Source: an uncultured Oscillospiraceae bacterium
GTDB taxonomy: Bacteria > Bacillota > Clostridia > Oscillospirales > Oscillospiraceae
Length of the DNA stretch: 23,394 nt
Direction of reading: 5' to 3'
Assembly (NCBI GenBank): GCA_910588455.1
Contig: CAJUPG010000026.1
Location: 1 to 23,394, forward strand
Positions 1 to 8,056 of this stretch are shown piece by piece. Position 1 is the stretch's first letter, and each line of letters opens with the position of its first letter. The translations under genes were made by a program, and so were the position numbers. The notes beneath the pieces are model-generated. The model was not told the origin of the DNA and ran no database searches. It saw only the letters and a list, made by a program, of their open reading frames with translations.

Positions 1-248
1 AGATGGACGTGCAGTGCCACAAGTGCGGCGGCGCGGGCTGCCCCACCTGTAAGGGGGAGGGCTGGATTGAGATTTTAGGGGCCGGCATGATCCACCCCAA
101 CGTGCTGCGTATGTCCGGCATCGACCCGGAGGTCTGGTCCGGCTGGGCCTTCGGCATGGGCCTGGAGCGCACTGCGATGCGCCGGTTCAAAATCTCCGAC
201 CTGCGTCTGATTTTTGAGAACGACGTGCGCTTCCTGGAGCAGTTCTGA
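1..248 (+). CDS. pheS: Phenylalanyl-tRNA synthetase alpha subunit, C-terminal fragment
   Basis: This is the last 81 or so codons of PheS, the catalytic alpha chain of the cytoplasmic alpha2-beta2 enzyme that charges tRNA-Phe. The gene runs off the left edge of the window. Seen: a Cys pair cluster (CHKCGG, CPTCKG), then EILGAGMIHPNVL and the class II motif 3 stretch GWAFGMGLERTAMRR, which binds ATP, followed by the usual ending LRLIFENDVRFLEQF. The family match is clear. The TGA stop at 246-248 shares its last base with the ATG of the next gene, and a GGAG at 236-239 inside pheS gives that gene its ribosome site 8 bases upstream. Nothing can be said about the N-terminal part or the promoter. 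Confidence 0.97.
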   Translation, partial: MDVQCHKCGGAGCPTCKGEGWIEILGAGMIHPNVLRMSGIDPEVWSGWAFGMGLERTAMRRFKISDLRLIFENDVRFLEQF

Positions 249-1579
249 TGGAGCTGACCCAGGGCCATCCCCTGAAGCAGCTATTTTTCTTCGCCCTCCC
301 CCTGGTGTTCGGCACAGTGTTTCAGCAGCTTTACAGCTTTGTGGACACCGTGCTGGTGGGCCGCTTCCTGGGGACGGACGCGCTGGGGGCGGTAGGCGTA
401 ACCTATTCTCTGCATTTTCTGATCATGGGCTTTGTCCAGGGCCTGTGCGTGGGCTTCGGCATCGTGCTGGCCCAGGGGTTCGGCGCAAAGGACCGGGAGG
501 GCTTGCAGCGCTTCTTTTGGAACGGCGCGTATTTATGCGCGGGAATCAGCTTTCTTCTGGCGGCGGTCACCATTTTGCTGACAAAGCCCCTGCTGCGGCT
601 GATCCAGACCCCGGAGGAGCTGCTGCCCCTGGCGGCGGCCTATGTGCAGATTTTGTTTCTGGGCCTCCCGGCCACCGTACTCTACAACTATTCCGCCAAT
701 GCCCTCCGGGCGGTGGGGGACTCCCAGCGGCCCTTTTATTTCCTGCTGCTGTCCAGTATAGTGAATATCGCTCTGGACTGCCTGTTCATTGTTCCTCTCC
801 ACGGGGGCGTGGCGGGCGCGGCCTGGGCCACTGTCCTCAGCCAGCTCCTCAGCGGCGTACTGAACAGCCTCTGGTACTTTTTCCGGGCCGGAGTCATGGA
901 GCGGGGAGGACCCCGGCCTGCCCCGTCTCTGGTCTGTATGGGCCGGTTATGTGCGGTGGGCCTCCCTATGGGGCTGGAGTACTCCGTGTCCGCCATCGGC
1001 GCGGTGGTGATGCAGGGGGGAATCAATACCCTGGGCAAAACGGCGGTGGCCGCCCAGACAGCGGGGGAGAAGATCCGGCAGATGTTCACCCTCCCCATGG
1101 AGAGCGTGGGTATGGCAATGGCCACCTATACCGGTCAGAACTGCGGCGCAGGCCGGATGGACCGCATCCGGGCGGGCATCCGCTGGGGGCTTTTATTGCA
1201 GTACGTCTACTGCGGGACGGCGTGGCTGGTGATTTTCCTGCTGAAAGCACCCCTGACTACGCTGGTGCTGGGGGAGTCCGTCAGCCCGGTGGCCCAGGGG
1301 GCCATCCAGTACCTGACCCTGATAAGCCCCCTGTTTTTCATTCACGGTTCTCTTATGATTTTCCGCAACACCCTGCAAGGACTGGGCAAGAGCCTGCTGG
1401 CGGTCATCTCCGGCATCGGAGAGCTTGTGGGGCGCAGTCTGGGCGGACTGGCGGCGGCGCAGCTGGCCTCGTTCGCGCTGATCTGCCTGACCAATCCTCT
1501 GGCCTGGGGGCTGGGGGCGGTCTATTGCTTGGGTATGACCTGTTGGATTTTAAATAAAAGTAAGGAGTTTTCGATATGA
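248..1579 (+). CDS. MATE family multidrug efflux transporter
   Basis: A 443-residue integral membrane protein of the MATE (NorM/DinF-like) superfamily, which exports drugs or metabolites in exchange for Na+ or H+. Seen: about 12 hydrophobic segments in two similar halves, the MATE-typical N-terminus PLKQLFFFALPLVFGTVFQQ followed by SFVDTVLVGRFLGTDALGAV, and the middle stretch ANALRAVGDSQRPFY. The length is normal for the family. The start is fixed by overlap with the pheS stop (TGATG) and by GGAG at 236-239. Its own stop TGA at 1577-1579 overlaps the pheT start (ATGA), so it is translationally coupled on both sides. It is oddly placed, since pheS and pheT are usually adjacent. The substrate cannot be read from the sequence; export of a phenylalanine-like compound is only a guess from context. 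Confidence 0.95.
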   Translation: MELTQGHPLKQLFFFALPLVFGTVFQQLYSFVDTVLVGRFLGTDALGAVGVTYSLHFLIMGFVQGLCVGFGIVLAQGFGAKDREGLQRFFWNGAYLCAGISFLLAAVTILLTKPLLRLIQTPEELLPLAAAYVQILFLGLPATVLYNYSANALRAVGDSQRPFYFLLLSSIVNIALDCLFIVPLHGGVAGAAWATVLSQLLSGVLNSLWYFFRAGVMERGGPRPAPSLVCMGRLCAVGLPMGLEYSVSAIGAVVMQGGINTLGKTAVAAQTAGEKIRQMFTLPMESVGMAMATYTGQNCGAGRMDRIRAGIRWGLLLQYVYCGTAWLVIFLLKAPLTTLVLGESVSPVAQGAIQYLTLISPLFFIHGSLMIFRNTLQGLGKSLLAVISGIGELVGRSLGGLAAAQLASFALICLTNPLAWGLGAVYCLGMTCWILNKSKEFSI

Positions 1580-4281
1580 ATTTAAGCAGAAAATGGCTCA
1601 GTGAGTTCGTCTCCATTGATGCCGGCGACAAAGAGTTCGCAGAAGCCATGACCCTGTCCGGCTCCAAGGTGGAGCTGACCCACAACCTGGGCGAAGAAAT
1701 TTCCAACGTGGTGGTGGGCCGCATCCAGGCCATGGAGCGCCACTCGGATTCCGACCACATGTGGGTATGCCAGGTGGATGTGGGCCAGCCGGAGCCGGTC
1801 CAGATCGTCACCGGGGCCTGGAATATCCATACGGGCGATCTGGTGCCCGCGGCCCTGCACAAATCCACCCTCCCCGGGGGCAAGAAGATTGAAAAGGGCA
1901 AGCTGCGGGGGGTGCTGTCCAACGGGATGCTGTGCTCCCTGAAGGAGCTGGGCCTGGACGAGCGGGATTTCCCCTATGGGGTCATCACCGCCGCCGCTTT
2001 GCTGAACGACTACAAGCCCCTGGACCCGGAAAAGCCCTCCATTCCGGCGGATATTCAGCTGGGGCACAAGATTTTTGGCCCCGTAGTAGCCGCCGGAGCG
2101 GGTGAGGTGAAGTCCCTGGGGGATGGCCGCTGGTCTGTGGCCCTGGTCTGGGCGGAGGACGGCTCCCCTGTGGGCACTACGGTGGAGACAGAATGCCAGA
2201 ACATCCACTCCATGGACCTGGTGGCTTATAATACCAAAACCCGCGCCATCTGCACCCTGGCGGACCTCCACGCCGAGCAGAAGGAGTTCCCCCACTGCAT
2301 CCCGGACGGCATTTTCGTCCTCCAGGAGGACTGCAAGCCCGGCGACGACATCAAAGCCATCACCGGCCTGGACGACCATGTGGTGGAGTTCGAGATCACC
2401 CCCAACCGCCCCGACTGCCTCAGCGTGATCGGCCTGGCGCGGGAGGCCGCCGCCACCTTTGATAAGCCCTGCTGTTTCCACCAGCCGGAGGTGAAGGGGG
2501 GCGGGGCCGGAGTCCTGCCGGAGCTTCTGGACGTGGAGACCCCCGATCCGGAGCTGTGCCCCCGGTACACCGCCCGGATGGTCCGCAACGTGAAGATCGC
2601 GCCCTCCCCCAAGTGGATGCGGGAGCGGCTGCGGGCCATGGGCGTACGGCCCATCAACAACATTGTGGATATCACCAATTATGTCATGCTGGAGTACGGC
2701 CAGCCTATGCACGCCTTTGACTACCGCTATGTGAAGGGCGGAAAGATCATTGTCCGCCGCGCCAAAGACGGCGAGGAACTGACCACCCTGGACGGCAGCG
2801 TCCGCAAGCTGAATTCCAATATGCTGGTCATTGCCGACGACACCCGCGCGGTGGGCCTGGCGGGCATCATGGGCGGATTGAACTCCGAAATCGTGGAGGA
2901 CACGGTGGATGTGGTCTTTGAGTCGGCCAACTTCGACGGCACCACCATCCGTAAGACTGCCCTGGCCCTGGGAATGCGCACGGAGGCCTCCGCCAAGTTT
3001 GAGAAGGGGTTGGATATTTTAAACACCCTCCCCGCCGTGGACCGGGCCTGTGAGCTGGTGGAGCTGCTGGGGGCCGGCGAGGTGCTGGACGGGGTAATCG
3101 ACATTCTGAACTATGTGCCCCAGCCCACAGTTTTGAAGGTGGAGCCGGACAAGATCAACGCCCTGCTGGGCACCGATGTGGCGGAAAACGTGATGTACAC
3201 CATCCTTCAGAAGCTGGGCTTCACCACCACCCAGGAGCGGGGCATGATTCAGGTGCCCTCCTGGCGGGGCGACGTGAAGGAAATGGCGGACCTGGCGGAG
3301 GAAGTGGCCCGGTTCTTCGGCTACAACAATATCCCCACCACCCTGATGCGGGGCCAGACCACCCTGGGCGGCTACTCCCCGGAACAGAAGCTGGAGCAGT
3401 CCTTGGGCCGGGTGTGCCGGGCCTGCGGATATAACGAGATCATCACCTACTCGTTCATTTCGCCCACCTACTACGACAAGATTCGCTGGCCGGAGGAGGA
3501 TTTCCATCGAAAATCCTTCAAGATTTTGAACCCCCTGGGGGAGGACACCTCCATTATGCGCACGACCACCCTGCCCTCCATGCTGGATATCCTGGCCCGG
3601 AACTACAATTACCGGAACAAGAACGTGAAGCTGTACGAGCTGGGCCGCGTGTATATGCCCGGCGGGGAGGACGGCCTGGCCAATGAGAGCAAGGTGCTTA
3701 CCCTGGGCGCGTACGGGGAGCAGATGGACTTCTACCGGCTCAAGGGGGCTGTGGAGGCCATTTTGAAGGACATCCGGGCCAAGGAGGTCCGCTTTGAGGC
3801 GGAGGGGGAGAATCCTTCTTACCACCCTGGCCGCTGTGCCACGGTCTGGAGCGGCACGGACTGCATCGGCTGTCTGGGCCAGGTCCACCCCCTGGCGGCA
3901 AAGAATTTCGGCGTGGACGCGGAGCTGTACTGTGCGGAGCTTTCCTTTGACGAGCTGATGCAGGCCCAGGGCGAGGGCGTGGAGTATGTGCCCCTGCCCA
4001 AGTTCCCCTCCGTGGCCCGGGATATCGCCGTGGTGTGCGCCGAGGAGGTCACGGTGGGCGCGCTGGAGGCCTGCATCCGGAAGGGAGCCAAGGGGCTTTT
4101 GAAGGACGTGAAGCTGTTTGACGTATACCGGGGCAAGGGAATCGACGAGGGCAAGAAGTCGGTGGCCTTCAGCCTGACCCTCCGGGCAGATGACCGGTCC
4201 CTCACCGCGGAGGAGGCCGACGCGGACGTGCAGGCCATTCTGGACGCGCTGAAAGCCCAGTTGGGCGCGGTACTGCGTTAA
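1576..4281 (+). CDS. pheT: Phenylalanyl-tRNA synthetase beta subunit with an extra domain
   Basis: This is the beta chain of PheRS, which binds and edits charged tRNA-Phe in complex with PheS. It has 901 residues, against about 800 in typical bacterial PheT. Domains in order: N-terminal B1 start MNLSRKWLSEFVSID; OB-fold tRNA-binding (EMAP-like) region around 40-130 with KLRGVLSNGMLCSLKELGL; an extra block at about 134-241; the restart PDGIFVLQEDCKPGDDI then FEITPNRPDCLSVIGLARE; the B3/B4 editing region with INNIVDITNYVMLEYGQPMH; B5 at about 517-590 with the acidic Mg-site motif MADLAEEVARFFGY; the inactive class II core; and a C-terminal ferredoxin-like anticodon-binding domain beginning KFPSVARDIAVV. 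Start: AAGGAG at 1562-1567 lies 8 bases before ATG 1576, overlapping the MATE stop. The extra block is the only oddity. All core motifs are present, so the enzyme is probably functional. Confidence 0.97.
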   Translation: MNLSRKWLSEFVSIDAGDKEFAEAMTLSGSKVELTHNLGEEISNVVVGRIQAMERHSDSDHMWVCQVDVGQPEPVQIVTGAWNIHTGDLVPAALHKSTLPGGKKIEKGKLRGVLSNGMLCSLKELGLDERDFPYGVITAAALLNDYKPLDPEKPSIPADIQLGHKIFGPVVAAGAGEVKSLGDGRWSVALVWAEDGSPVGTTVETECQNIHSMDLVAYNTKTRAICTLADLHAEQKEFPHCIPDGIFVLQEDCKPGDDIKAITGLDDHVVEFEITPNRPDCLSVIGLAREAAATFDKPCCFHQPEVKGGGAGVLPELLDVETPDPELCPRYTARMVRNVKIAPSPKWMRERLRAMGVRPINNIVDITNYVMLEYGQPMHAFDYRYVKGGKIIVRRAKDGEELTTLDGSVRKLNSNMLVIADDTRAVGLAGIMGGLNSEIVEDTVDVVFESANFDGTTIRKTALALGMRTEASAKFEKGLDILNTLPAVDRACELVELLGAGEVLDGVIDILNYVPQPTVLKVEPDKINALLGTDVAENVMYTILQKLGFTTTQERGMIQVPSWRGDVKEMADLAEEVARFFGYNNIPTTLMRGQTTLGGYSPEQKLEQSLGRVCRACGYNEIITYSFISPTYYDKIRWPEEDFHRKSFKILNPLGEDTSIMRTTTLPSMLDILARNYNYRNKNVKLYELGRVYMPGGEDGLANESKVLTLGAYGEQMDFYRLKGAVEAILKDIRAKEVRFEAEGENPSYHPGRCATVWSGTDCIGCLGQVHPLAAKNFGVDAELYCAELSFDELMQAQGEGVEYVPLPKFPSVARDIAVVCAEEVTVGALEACIRKGAKGLLKDVKLFDVYRGKGIDEGKKSVAFSLTLRADDRSLTAEEADADVQAILDALKAQLGAVLR

Positions 4282-4302
4282 CAACAAATCAGACACTGAA
4301 AT

Positions 4303-4332
4303 GGGCCGCAGCTCTGCTTGGAGCTGCGGCCC
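4303..4332. terminator. Hairpin between converging pheT and purL operons
   Basis: A perfect 12-bp stem, GGGCCGCAGCTC at 4303-4314 pairing with 4321-4332 around a six-base loop, lies 21 bases after the pheT stop and 17 bases after the purL stop on the other strand. It probably ends both transcripts. T-tails are weak on both sides (TTTGTG on +, ATTTCAG on -), so efficiency is uncertain. The same 12-bp stem recurs at 20909-20939 after rpoC. Confidence 0.7.
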
Positions 4333-4349
4333 TTTGTGCGGTCTGCGCT

Positions 4350-7300
4350 TTAGCGGAAATACTCCGCGCCGCTCTCAAACAGCGGCTGATGCTTGTTGCC
4401 GGGGATATTTTTCGCCACGAACTCCCCCCGGCGCTCAGAGTGGCCCATTTTGCCAAAGACCCGGCCATCCGGAGAGAAAATACCCTCAATAGCCTCCAGA
4501 GAGCCGTTGGGGTTGGCCAAAATGTCCAGGGAAGGGCAGCCGGACTCGTCCACGTACTGGGTTGCCGCCTGTCCGTTGGCAATCAGTCCGTCAATCACCG
4601 CCTGAGGCCCCACAAAACGGCCCTCTCCGTGGGAGATGGGGATGGTGTGCAGGTCGCCCACCTGGCTTTTGAGCATCCAGGGGGACTGGACGCTGGCCAC
4701 CCGGGTGGTGACATAGCGGCTCTGGTGCCGGCCAATCAGGTTGTAGGTCAGGGTGGGACAGCTCTCGTCCATGGGGCGAATCTCCCCGAAGGGAACCAGC
4801 CCCAGCTTTACCAGGGCCTGGAAGCCGTTGCAGATGCCCAGCATCAGGCCGTCCCGGTTTTTCAGCAGGTCCATAATCGCGTCCGACAGGGCGGGGCTGC
4901 GGAGGAAGGAGGCAATGAACTTGCCGGAGCCCTCCGGCTCGTCGCCGCCGGAGAAGCCTCCGGGGAGAACCACCATCTGCGCCCCCCGAATGGCCCGCTC
5001 CAGAGCCTGGGCAGACTGGGCCAGGAAATCGCCGGTGAGGTTGCGCACCACCACAATCTCCGGGGCGATGCCCGCCCGGACGCAGGCCCGGGCCGTATCG
5101 TACTCGCAGTTGGTGCCGGGGAACACGGGGATCACCGCCTTGGGGCGGGCGGTTTTGTGCTTGCACACCGCCGGGGACCGCTTGTCCCAGGAGATGGGCT
5201 GTACCGCCTCAGAGGTCCCCGCTTTTGTGGGGTAGACCTCCTCCAGCACGCCCTCATTGAGCTTCAAAAGCTCGTCAATGGGGGCGGTGTCGTTCCCGAT
5301 GGTGATGACAGGCGCGGAGGAGGTGCTTCCGATTTGGAAATACCAGGGACTTTCCGGAACCGCTTCGGTAAGCTCGGCCACAATGTCGCCGGGGTTCGGC
5401 AGATCCCAGGCCAGCTCAATTTCCTGGTCGGTAAACCCGATTCGGTTGCCAAAGGACATCTTCATCACCGCTTCAGCCGCGCCGTTTTCCGCCGCCCAGG
5501 CCGCTTTCACCTTGCCGGCCTGGCACTGGGCGTAAAACTCCTGCCAGGCGGCTTTCTGTCCCTCAGCTGTAGCGTCGCCGCTGAAGAGATATACCGGATG
5601 CCCCGCCTCCTTAAACTCAGGAGAAATCACATCTCCGCACTTTATGGGAGCGATGGCGAAGGAAATCAGCGTGGGGGGCACATCCTTGTCCAGGAAGGAG
5701 CCGGACATGGAGTCCTTACCGCCAATGGCGGCGGCGGCATAGTCCAGCTGCGCGTCCAGGGCGCCCAGAAGGGCGGCGGCTGGCTTGCCCCAGCGTTCCG
5801 GCTCGTTCCGGAGCTTTTCAAAGAACTCCTGCAGGGTCAGATAAACTTTTTTATAGTCCGCGCCGGCGGCCACCAGCTTGGCAATGGAGTTGGTAACGGC
5901 CTGATAGGCCCCCTCATAGGGGTCCACAGACAGCGCATCCGGGTCACAGCCCCAGGCCATCACGCTGGCCTGGTCGGTCTCCTGGCCGGGCAGAACAGGC
6001 AGCAGCGCGGCCATTGCCTGGGCGGGGGTAGACTGGGTCCTGCCGCCGAAGGGCATGAGGACGGACCCCGCGCCGATGGAGCCGTCGAACCGCTCGGTCA
6101 AGCCCCGGCGGGAGGCGCACTTGAGGCTGGACGCCATCTCCCGCAGGGTTTTAAACGGCTCCTGTCCAAAGGCGGAACGGTCCTTTTGGCCCACATAGAC
6201 GCTGGCGTGCTTCACCGCGCCGTTGGTGTTCAGAAATTCCCGGCTCAGGTCGGCGATTTTCTGTCCCTTCCAGCGCATCACCATCCGGGGGGTCTCGGTG
6301 ACCACCGCCACCGGATATGCCTCCAGATTTTCCCGCTCCGCCGCGGCAATCAGCGCTTCCGCGTCCTCCGGGGCAACCACCACCGCCATGCGCTCCTGGC
6401 TCTCGGAGATGGCAAGCTCGGTGCCATCCAGGCCGTCGTACTTTTTGCGCACCGCGTCCAGGTCGATTTCCAGCCCGTCGGCCAGCTCGCCGATGGCCAC
6501 GGAAACCCCGCCGGCCCCGAAATCATTGCAGCGCTTGATGAGCCGGGTGACCTCGCCGCTGCGGAACAGCCGCTGGAGCTTGCGTTCCTCCGGGGCGTTG
6601 CCCTTCTGGACCTCGGAGGCCATGGTTGCCAGGGATTTCTGGTTGTGGCTCTTGGAGGACCCGGTGGCTCCGCCGATGCCGTCCCGGCCGGTGCGGCCGC
6701 CCAGCAGTATGACCACATCCCCAGGGGCGGGCCGTTCCCGGCGCACGTTCTCCGCCGGAGCCGCGCCCACTACCGCGCCGCACTCCAGCCGCTTGGCCAC
6801 GTAGCCCTCGTGGTAGACCTCCGCCACGTGGCCGGTGGCCAGACCGATCTGATTTCCGTAGGAGGAGTAACCAGCCGCCGCCGTCTGGCACAACTTCCGC
6901 TGGGGGAGCTTGCCCTCCAGGGTCTGGTCAAAGGGGGTGCGGGGGTCCCCCGCGCCGGTGAAGCGCATGGCCTGATGGACGTACACCCGGCCGGAGAGGG
7001 GATCCCGGATGCAGCCGCCGATGCAGGTGGCCGCGCCGCCGAAGGGCTCGATTTCCGTGGGGTGGTTATGGGTCTCGTTTTTGAACATAAGCAGCCAGTC
7101 CTGGGTTTCCCCGTTCACCTGGGCGGGGACGTGGATGGAGCAGGCGTTGATCTCCTCGCTCTCGTCCAGCTCCGGGAGAAGCCCCCGCTTTTTCAGCACC
7201 TTTGTGCCGATGGTGGCAATGTCCATCAGGGTCTGGGGCCGCTGGGCGGCTTTCTCCCCGCCGTAGACCTCCACCCGGGCGGCTAAGTAGCGCTCATAGG

Positions 7301-8045
7301 CCGCTTTGACGGCGGGGTCGTCGATTTGAATCTCCTCCAGGTGGGTGGAGAAGGTGGTGTGGCGGCAGTGGTCGGACCAGTAGGTATCCACCACCCGGAC
7401 CTCGGTGACGGTGGGGTCCCGCTTCTCCCGGTCCCGGAAATAGGCCTGCAAAAACTTCAAATCGTCCAGGTCCATGGCCAGCCCCATCTGCTCCAGCAGG
7501 GCGGACAGGGCTGCCCCGTCCATGGAGACGAACCCCTCCACCGTGTCCACGTGGTCGGGGACGGCGTGCTCCCGGACCAAGGTCTCCGGCTTGTCCAGGG
7601 ATGCCTCCCGGCTCTCCACGGGGTTGATGAGGTACCCCCTGATTTTGTCCAGGTCCGCCGGGGACAGTGTCCCCATGAGCATATAGACCTTGGCGTAAGC
7701 CGCCAAAGGCCGCTCCACCCCGGCCATCAGCTGGATGCACTGGGCGGCGGAGTCCGCCCGCTGGTCGAACTGCCCCGGCAGGGCTTCCACCGCCAGGGGA
7801 GTGCAGGGGCCCTCCATCCGGGGCGGGTTCTCCTCAAACACCGCGTCCACCTGGGGCTCGGAAAAGACGATGCCCTTGGCCTGGGCAAAGACCGCAGGGT
7901 CCACCCCCTCCACATCGTAGCGGTGCAGGATGGACAGCCCCTCCAGACTCTGCACCCCCAGCTGGCCCCGCAGCTGCTCCAGCAGGGCGGCGCTCTCTAC
8001 GTCATATTGGGGTCTCTTCATGGAATAACAGCGGTAAACACTCAT
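4350..8045 (-). CDS. purL: Phosphoribosylformylglycinamidine synthase, PurL-PurQ fusion
   Basis: This enzyme makes FGAM from FGAR, ATP and glutamine, the fourth step of purine synthesis, in the cytoplasm. It is a 1231-residue single-chain form in which the synthetase and the glutaminase (PurQ) are fused, a size typical of the clostridial large form. Seen: HCRHTTF at about 226-232; the ATP/FGAR-site stretch ETHNHPTEIEPFGGAATCIG at about 324-343; the repeated AIR-synthase-like half with GGKDSMSG; and a glutaminase domain from about residue 969 beginning AVIPVFPGTNCEYD. Catalytic Cys is about 1072 in GICNGFQAL, and the His-Glu pair about 1202/1204 in GHSER. Start: the ATG at 8043-8045 (MSVYRCYS) has GGGAGG at 8052-8057. 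An upstream in-frame ATG would intrude into the preceding gene and is rejected. It is last in the operon, and no other purine synthesis gene is in the window. Confidence 0.97.
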   Translation of the reverse strand: MSVYRCYSMKRPQYDVESAALLEQLRGQLGVQSLEGLSILHRYDVEGVDPAVFAQAKGIVFSEPQVDAVFEENPPRMEGPCTPLAVEALPGQFDQRADSAAQCIQLMAGVERPLAAYAKVYMLMGTLSPADLDKIRGYLINPVESREASLDKPETLVREHAVPDHVDTVEGFVSMDGAALSALLEQMGLAMDLDDLKFLQAYFRDREKRDPTVTEVRVVDTYWSDHCRHTTFSTHLEEIQIDDPAVKAAYERYLAARVEVYGGEKAAQRPQTLMDIATIGTKVLKKRGLLPELDESEEINACSIHVPAQVNGETQDWLLMFKNETHNHPTEIEPFGGAATCIGGCIRDPLSGRVYVHQAMRFTGAGDPRTPFDQTLEGKLPQRKLCQTAAAGYSSYGNQIGLATGHVAEVYHEGYVAKRLECGAVVGAAPAENVRRERPAPGDVVILLGGRTGRDGIGGATGSSKSHNQKSLATMASEVQKGNAPEERKLQRLFRSGEVTRLIKRCNDFGAGGVSVAIGELADGLEIDLDAVRKKYDGLDGTELAISESQERMAVVVAPEDAEALIAAAERENLEAYPVAVVTETPRMVMRWKGQKIADLSREFLNTNGAVKHASVYVGQKDRSAFGQEPFKTLREMASSLKCASRRGLTERFDGSIGAGSVLMPFGGRTQSTPAQAMAALLPVLPGQETDQASVMAWGCDPDALSVDPYEGAYQAVTNSIAKLVAAGADYKKVYLTLQEFFEKLRNEPERWGKPAAALLGALDAQLDYAAAAIGGKDSMSGSFLDKDVPPTLISFAIAPIKCGDVISPEFKEAGHPVYLFSGDATAEGQKAAWQEFYAQCQAGKVKAAWAAENGAAEAVMKMSFGNRIGFTDQEIELAWDLPNPGDIVAELTEAVPESPWYFQIGSTSSAPVITIGNDTAPIDELLKLNEGVLEEVYPTKAGTSEAVQPISWDKRSPAVCKHKTARPKAVIPVFPGTNCEYDTARACVRAGIAPEIVVVRNLTGDFLAQSAQALERAIRGAQMVVLPGGFSGGDEPEGSGKFIASFLRSPALSDAIMDLLKNRDGLMLGICNGFQALVKLGLVPFGEIRPMDESCPTLTYNLIGRHQSRYVTTRVASVQSPWMLKSQVGDLHTIPISHGEGRFVGPQAVIDGLIANGQAATQYVDESGCPSLDILANPNGSLEAIEGIFSPDGRVFGKMGHSERRGEFVAKNIPGNKHQPLFESGAEYFR

Positions 8046-8056
8046 ATTTTTCCTCC

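Noticed and set aside
4389..7286. A 965-codon open frame on the + strand opposite purL
   Set aside because: It is the antisense of a long GC-rich gene. Its protein is rich in Gly, Pro, Arg and His with no domain, and it lacks a ribosome site, while the purL frame has all family motifs.
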